Assembly: GCA_016292295.1 (NCBI GenBank)
Contig: JADNEJ010000377.1
Location: 1-7,542, forward strand
Length of the DNA: 7,542 nt
DNA from: Candidatus Thiodictyon intracellulare
Lineage (GTDB): Bacteria; Pseudomonadota; Gammaproteobacteria; Chromatiales; Chromatiaceae
Reading direction: 5' to 3'
Part shown: one piece after another, positions 4,670 to 7,542 of the stretch
Layout of the letters: the number at the start of each line of letters is the position of its first letter
Numbering within the stretch: the stretch's first letter is position 1
Notes under the pieces: model-generated
What the model was told of the DNA's origin: nothing
What the model saw: the letters and a program-made list of their open reading frames with translations, nothing else
Database searches by the model: none
Made by a program: the position numbers and the translations under genes

Positions 4670-7060
4670 ATGGCCGTTCAACAGCCCGGCGCGACGACCC
4701 CAGACCCCTTGTCTGCCGGCCTTCTGCACAAGATGAACGCCTACTGGTGCGCCTGCAATTACCTGGCCGCCGGTATGATCTATCTCCGGGACAACCCCCT
4801 GTTGCGCGAACCCCTGCAAGAGGCGCACATCAAAGAGCGGCTCCTGGGCCATTGGGGCGCGAGCCCAGGCCTCGCCTTCATGTGGGTCCACATGAACCGG
4901 ATCATCCGCGAGCAAAACCAGGAGGCTATTTTCCTGGCCGGCCCCGGTCACGGCGCCCCGGGCGTACTGGCCCCGACCTACCTGGAGGGGACCTACTCCG
5001 AGGTCTACCCCAACAAGAGCGAGGACGAGGAGGGCCTGCAGGCCTTTTTCAAGCAGTTCTCCTTCCCCGGCGGCATCGGCTCTCACTGCACCCCGGAGAC
5101 CCCCGGCTCGATTCACGAGGGCGGGGAACTGGGCTACTCCATCTCCCACGCCTTCGGCGCCGCCTTCGACAACCCGAACCTCTTGGTGGTCGTGGCGGTC
5201 GGCGACGGTGAGTCCGAGACCGGCCCGCTAGCCACTTCCTGGCACTCCAGCAAGTTCTTGAATCCCATCCGCGATGGGGCCGTGCTGCCGATCCTGCATC
5301 TCAACGGCTACAAAATCAACAACCCCACCCTGCTTGCGCGCATCCCCAACGAGGAACTGGCGAGCCTGATGCGCGGCTACGGCTGGATCCCACACTTCGT
5401 GGAGGGGGATGACCCGCTGCTAATGCACCAACTCATGGCCGGCACGCTCGATCGATGCCTCGCCAACATCCACGGTATCCAGCAGGCCGCGCGCACCAGC
5501 GGCGAGGCAACCAGCGGCCACTGGCCCATGATCGTGCTGCGCTCGCCCAAGGGCTGGACCGGCCCCAAGGAGGTGGATGGTCACAAAGTGGAAGGCTTTT
5601 GGCGCGCCCACCAGGTGCCGCTCGCGGACCTGCACAACAACCCGGTGCATCTGAAGCAGCTCGAGGACTGGCTCAGGAGCTATAAGCCCGAGGAACTGTT
5701 CGACGACGCGGGCCGACTGATCCCCGAGCTCAGGGAACTCGCCCCCACCGGCACCCTGCGCATGAGCGCCAGCCCCCATGCCAACGGCGGCATCCTGCGC
5801 CGGGCACTGCGCATGCCGGATTTTCGCGAGTATGCAGCGGATGTCGGCATCCCCGGGACCACTCGCGCCATGAACACCAAGCCCTTGGGTGCGATGCTGC
5901 GCGACATCATGACGGAGAACATGCGCAATTTCCTGGTCTTTGGCCCAGACGAGAACAGTTCCAATAAGCTCGACGCGATCTATGCGGTCAGCAAGAAGCT
6001 GTGGCTGTGCGATTACAAACCAGAAGACGCCGACGGCGGCGAACTTGCCCCCGATGGGCGGGTCCTTGAGATGCTCTCCGAGCACACCCTGGAAGGCTGG
6101 TATGAAGGCTATCTACTCACCGGCCGCCACGGCTTTTTCGCCACCTACGAGGCCTTCGTCCACGTCATCGACAGCATGTACAACCAGCACGCTAAGTGGC
6201 TGGCCATCTGTAACGAAATCCCGTGGCGGGCGCCTATCTCCTCGCTCAACCTGCTGATCACCTCCACCGTCTGGCGTCAGGACCACAACGGCTTCACCCA
6301 TCAGGACCCGGGGTTCCTCGACGTCGTGGTCAACAAGAACCCGCACGTCACCCGCATCTACCTACCCCCGGACGTCAATTGCCTGTTGTCCACGGCCGAC
6401 CACTGCCTGCGCAGCATGAACAACATCAACGTTATCGTCTGCGACAAGCAGGACCACCTCCAATATCTTAGCATGGACGAGGCGGTCAAGCACTGCACCA
6501 AGGGCCTGGGTATCTGGGAATGGGCGAGCAACGATCAGGGCGTGGAGCCGGACGTCGTGATGGTCGGCTGCGGCGACATCCCCACCAAGGAGGCCCTGGC
6601 CGCCACGGCGATGCTGCGCGAGGCCTTCGCGGACATCAAGATCCGCTTCGTCAACGTGGTGGATCTCTTCCGGCTGCAGCCGGCCGGAGAACACCCCCAC
6701 GGCCTGTCCGACGCCGACTTCGACTCCATCTTCACCAAGAACAAGCCGGTCATCTTCAACTTCCACGGCTACCCCTGGCTCATCCACCGCCTGGCCTACC
6801 GCCGCACCAACCACGCCAACCTCCATGTGCGCGGTTACAAAGAGCGCGGGAACATCAACACGCCCCTAGAGCTGGCGATCAGTAACGAGATCGACCGCTT
6901 CAGTCTGGCGATCGACGTGATCAACCGGGTCCCGCGTCTCCAGGCTACCGGTGCCCATGTAAAGCAGCACCTGCGTGACCTCCAGATCGAGGCGCGCGCC
7001 TACGCCTTCGAGAACGGTATCGACAAGCCGGAGTTCGATCAGTGGACCTGGCCGCTGTAA
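4670..7060 (+). CDS. xfp: Phosphoketolase (xylulose-5-phosphate/fructose-6-phosphate)
   Basis: A thiamine-diphosphate enzyme that cleaves xylulose-5-P (and often fructose-6-P) with phosphate to acetyl-phosphate plus glyceraldehyde-3-P (or erythrose-4-P), in the cytosol. The 796-residue length is normal for the family. The N-terminal domain has GHWGASPG with His61, GPGHGAPG with His94, [20 protein letters not shown] (138-157, family signature, His139), and the diphosphate/Mg site GDGESETGP (178-186) with NGYKINNPT (212-220). RAHQVP is at about 312-317. The middle domain has [13 protein letters not shown] and [13 protein letters not shown], whose Glu (about 494) is probably the cofactor-activating residue. 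The C-terminal domain (about 590-795) includes [11 protein letters not shown] and ends DQWTWPL. Which sugar phosphate is preferred cannot be read from this. No pta or ackA is in the window to use the acetyl-phosphate. In an autotroph it would tap Calvin-cycle sugar phosphates to make C2 units without losing CO2; that role is inference. Confidence 0.96.
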   Translation: MAVQQPGATTPDPLSAGLLHKMNAYWCACNYLAAGMIYLRDNPLLREPLQEAHIKERLLGHWGASPGLAFMWVHMNRIIREQNQEAIFLAGPGHGAPGVLAPTYLEGTYSEVYPNKSEDEEGLQAFFKQFSFPGGIGSHCTPETPGSIHEGGELGYSISHAFGAAFDNPNLLVVVAVGDGESETGPLATSWHSSKFLNPIRDGAVLPILHLNGYKINNPTLLARIPNEELASLMRGYGWIPHFVEGDDPLLMHQLMAGTLDRCLANIHGIQQAARTSGEATSGHWPMIVLRSPKGWTGPKEVDGHKVEGFWRAHQVPLADLHNNPVHLKQLEDWLRSYKPEELFDDAGRLIPELRELAPTGTLRMSASPHANGGILRRALRMPDFREYAADVGIPGTTRAMNTKPLGAMLRDIMTENMRNFLVFGPDENSSNKLDAIYAVSKKLWLCDYKPEDADGGELAPDGRVLEMLSEHTLEGWYEGYLLTGRHGFFATYEAFVHVIDSMYNQHAKWLAICNEIPWRAPISSLNLLITSTVWRQDHNGFTHQDPGFLDVVVNKNPHVTRIYLPPDVNCLLSTADHCLRSMNNINVIVCDKQDHLQYLSMDEAVKHCTKGLGIWEWASNDQGVEPDVVMVGCGDIPTKEALAATAMLREAFADIKIRFVNVVDLFRLQPAGEHPHGLSDADFDSIFTKNKPVIFNFHGYPWLIHRLAYRRTNHANLHVRGYKERGNINTPLELAISNEIDRFSLAIDVINRVPRLQATGAHVKQHLRDLQIEARAYAFENGIDKPEFDQWTWPL

Positions 7061-7208
7061 TGGCGCGGCGGCACTGAACCTAAGACGCGGCAATTGGTCT
7101 GTGAACAACACGAACCAGCGCGCTGTCAGGCCCGCGCCAGACGGCCGCAGGTCAGGCCCTGCCGACCAGCGACTCATCATTCCTATTCGCATCATTCGCG
7201 TTGTTCGC

Positions 7209-7246
7209 AGGATGCTTTTTTGCTCGATGGCAATTCCCAGCATCCT
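7209..7246 (+). terminator. Weak stem-loop downstream of xfp
   Basis: AGGATGCT (7209-7216) pairs with AGCATCCT (7239-7246) across a 22-base loop. The only T-run is in the loop (7216-7221), not after the stem, so if it ends xfp transcription it is not a standard intrinsic terminator. The rest of 7061-7251 shows nothing I can name. Confidence 0.25.
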
Positions 7247-7293
7247 CTTGACTAGCAGCCTGTCGGACTTAGCGACCGGCGCCACCGCCTGAG

Positions 7294-7311
7294 GCCCGTG
7301 GGCGGGCTTTT
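7294..7311 (+). terminator. Intrinsic terminator-like hairpin, plus strand
   Basis: GCCCG, loop TGGG, CGGGC, then TTTT. It faces transcription entering the IS from the xfp side and could end xfp read-through or protect the IS from outside transcription. The stem is only 5 bp, so strength is uncertain. Confidence 0.5.
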
Positions 7312-7315
7312 GTGG

Positions 7316-7336
7316 AAAAAAAGACGTTTTTCGTCT
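7316..7336 (-). terminator. Intrinsic terminator overlapping the transposase stop codon
   Basis: On the minus strand AGACG, loop AAAAA, CGTCT is followed by a run of T (complement of 7316-7322). The first two bases of the stem are the last two of the TAG stop (7337-7335), so termination would follow translation directly. Confidence 0.55.
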
Positions 7337-7542
7337 AGAAACGCAGTTTTCCGCGGTGTTGTCCTGACTGCAGATGTAATCCGGCCATCCGTTTCAGGCT
7401 CCACGCCAGGCAGACCAGCGTCGACTCGCCCTGAACGTTGTCCAGTCCACGGGTGAGAAATTGGCAGAAGCCCATTACCGCTTTGATGATCCCGAACACC
7501 GGCTCGACGGTCTGTTTGCGCAGCGCATAGGCGGCCCGGCCA
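7335..7542 (-). CDS. IS1182-type (DDE) transposase, C-terminal part
   Basis: The 5' part is beyond the window. The visible 68 residues read GRAAYALRKQTVEPVFGIIK, AVMGFCQFLTRGLDNVQGES, TLVCLAWSLKRMAGLHLQSG and end QHRGKLRF before TAG. 'RKQTVEPVFG.IK' with its Glu matches the final acidic residue of the DDE triad in the IS1182/IS4-like DDE_Tnp_1 group, and 'GFCQFLTRGLDNVQGE.TLVCLAWSLKRM' is the usual tail. The visible part has no frameshift, so this copy may be intact. It is inserted tail-first towards the end of xfp, about 275 bp away. Confidence 0.82.
   Translation of the reverse strand, partial: GRAAYALRKQTVEPVFGIIKAVMGFCQFLTRGLDNVQGESTLVCLAWSLKRMAGLHLQSGQHRGKLRF

Larger units (their letters stand above)
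7252..7542 (-). mobile_element. IS1182-like insertion sequence, one end, cut by the window edge
   Basis: The transposase C-terminus reads leftwards, so this is the 3' end of the element. CTAGCAGCCTGTCGGACTT at 7252-7270 resembles the terminal inverted repeats I recall for this group (AAGTCCGACAGGCTGCT outward), and I take it as the boundary. The other end and any target duplication lie outside the window, so the boundary is a proposal. Confidence 0.6.

Noticed and set aside
5420..6085. Minus-strand open frame of 221 codons within xfp
   Set aside because: A shadow of xfp; GC-rich third positions keep the opposite strand open by chance.

Overview
The window comes from a GC-rich proteobacterial chromosome. 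The dksA-gluQ gene order and the close match of DksA and FumC to gammaproteobacterial family patterns suggest a gammaproteobacterium. A Chromatiales-type (purple sulfur or related autotrophic) host is my guess, not something the sequence proves. The window mixes a few intact housekeeping genes with heavily worn accessory DNA.

Layout. Positions 1-498 (minus strand) hold the 5' part of an IS630-type transposase gene, broken by two copies (A and B) of a ~124-bp palindromic element. Next is an intact class II fumarase gene, fumC (583-1974, minus). Just upstream of fumC is a ~160-bp remnant of a Wza/EpsD-like polysaccharide-export lipoprotein gene (1993-2156, minus). It is cut off inside its export motif and capped at its 5' side by copy C of the same element. 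Copy D lies 137 bp further on, in inverted orientation. Positions 2549-2940 show no convincing gene. A leader with two strong inverted repeats then precedes dksA (3162-3611, plus). It is followed by a frameshifted and motif-damaged gluQ (3653-4553) and an intact phosphoketolase gene, xfp (4670-7060). The right edge is the end of an IS1182-like insertion sequence (about 7252-7542) with the transposase C-terminus on the minus strand.

How the genes work together. FumC is a TCA-cycle enzyme. Phosphoketolase turns xylulose-5-P or fructose-6-P into acetyl-phosphate, bypassing decarboxylation by pyruvate dehydrogenase. DksA is the RNA-polymerase-binding partner of ppGpp. GluQ would have modified queuosine in tRNA-Asp, but this copy looks inactive. 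No single pathway joins these genes; only dksA-gluQ is a familiar pairing.

The most notable signal is the four-copy repeat family (A 135-260, B 355-478, C 2157-2280, D 2418-2540). The copies form two head-to-head inverted pairs. Each has ~22-bp imperfect terminal inverted repeats and an internal palindrome, and the deduced consensus lacks stop codons in four of six frames. Copies A and D have plausible 7-9-bp target duplications. Removing copy A plus one duplication restores a continuous transposase helix-turn-helix reading frame. The unmutated element plus an 8-bp duplication would be 132 bp (44 codons), so insertion could preserve reading frame. It behaves like a MITE that tolerates insertion in genes; I do not recognise it as a named family.
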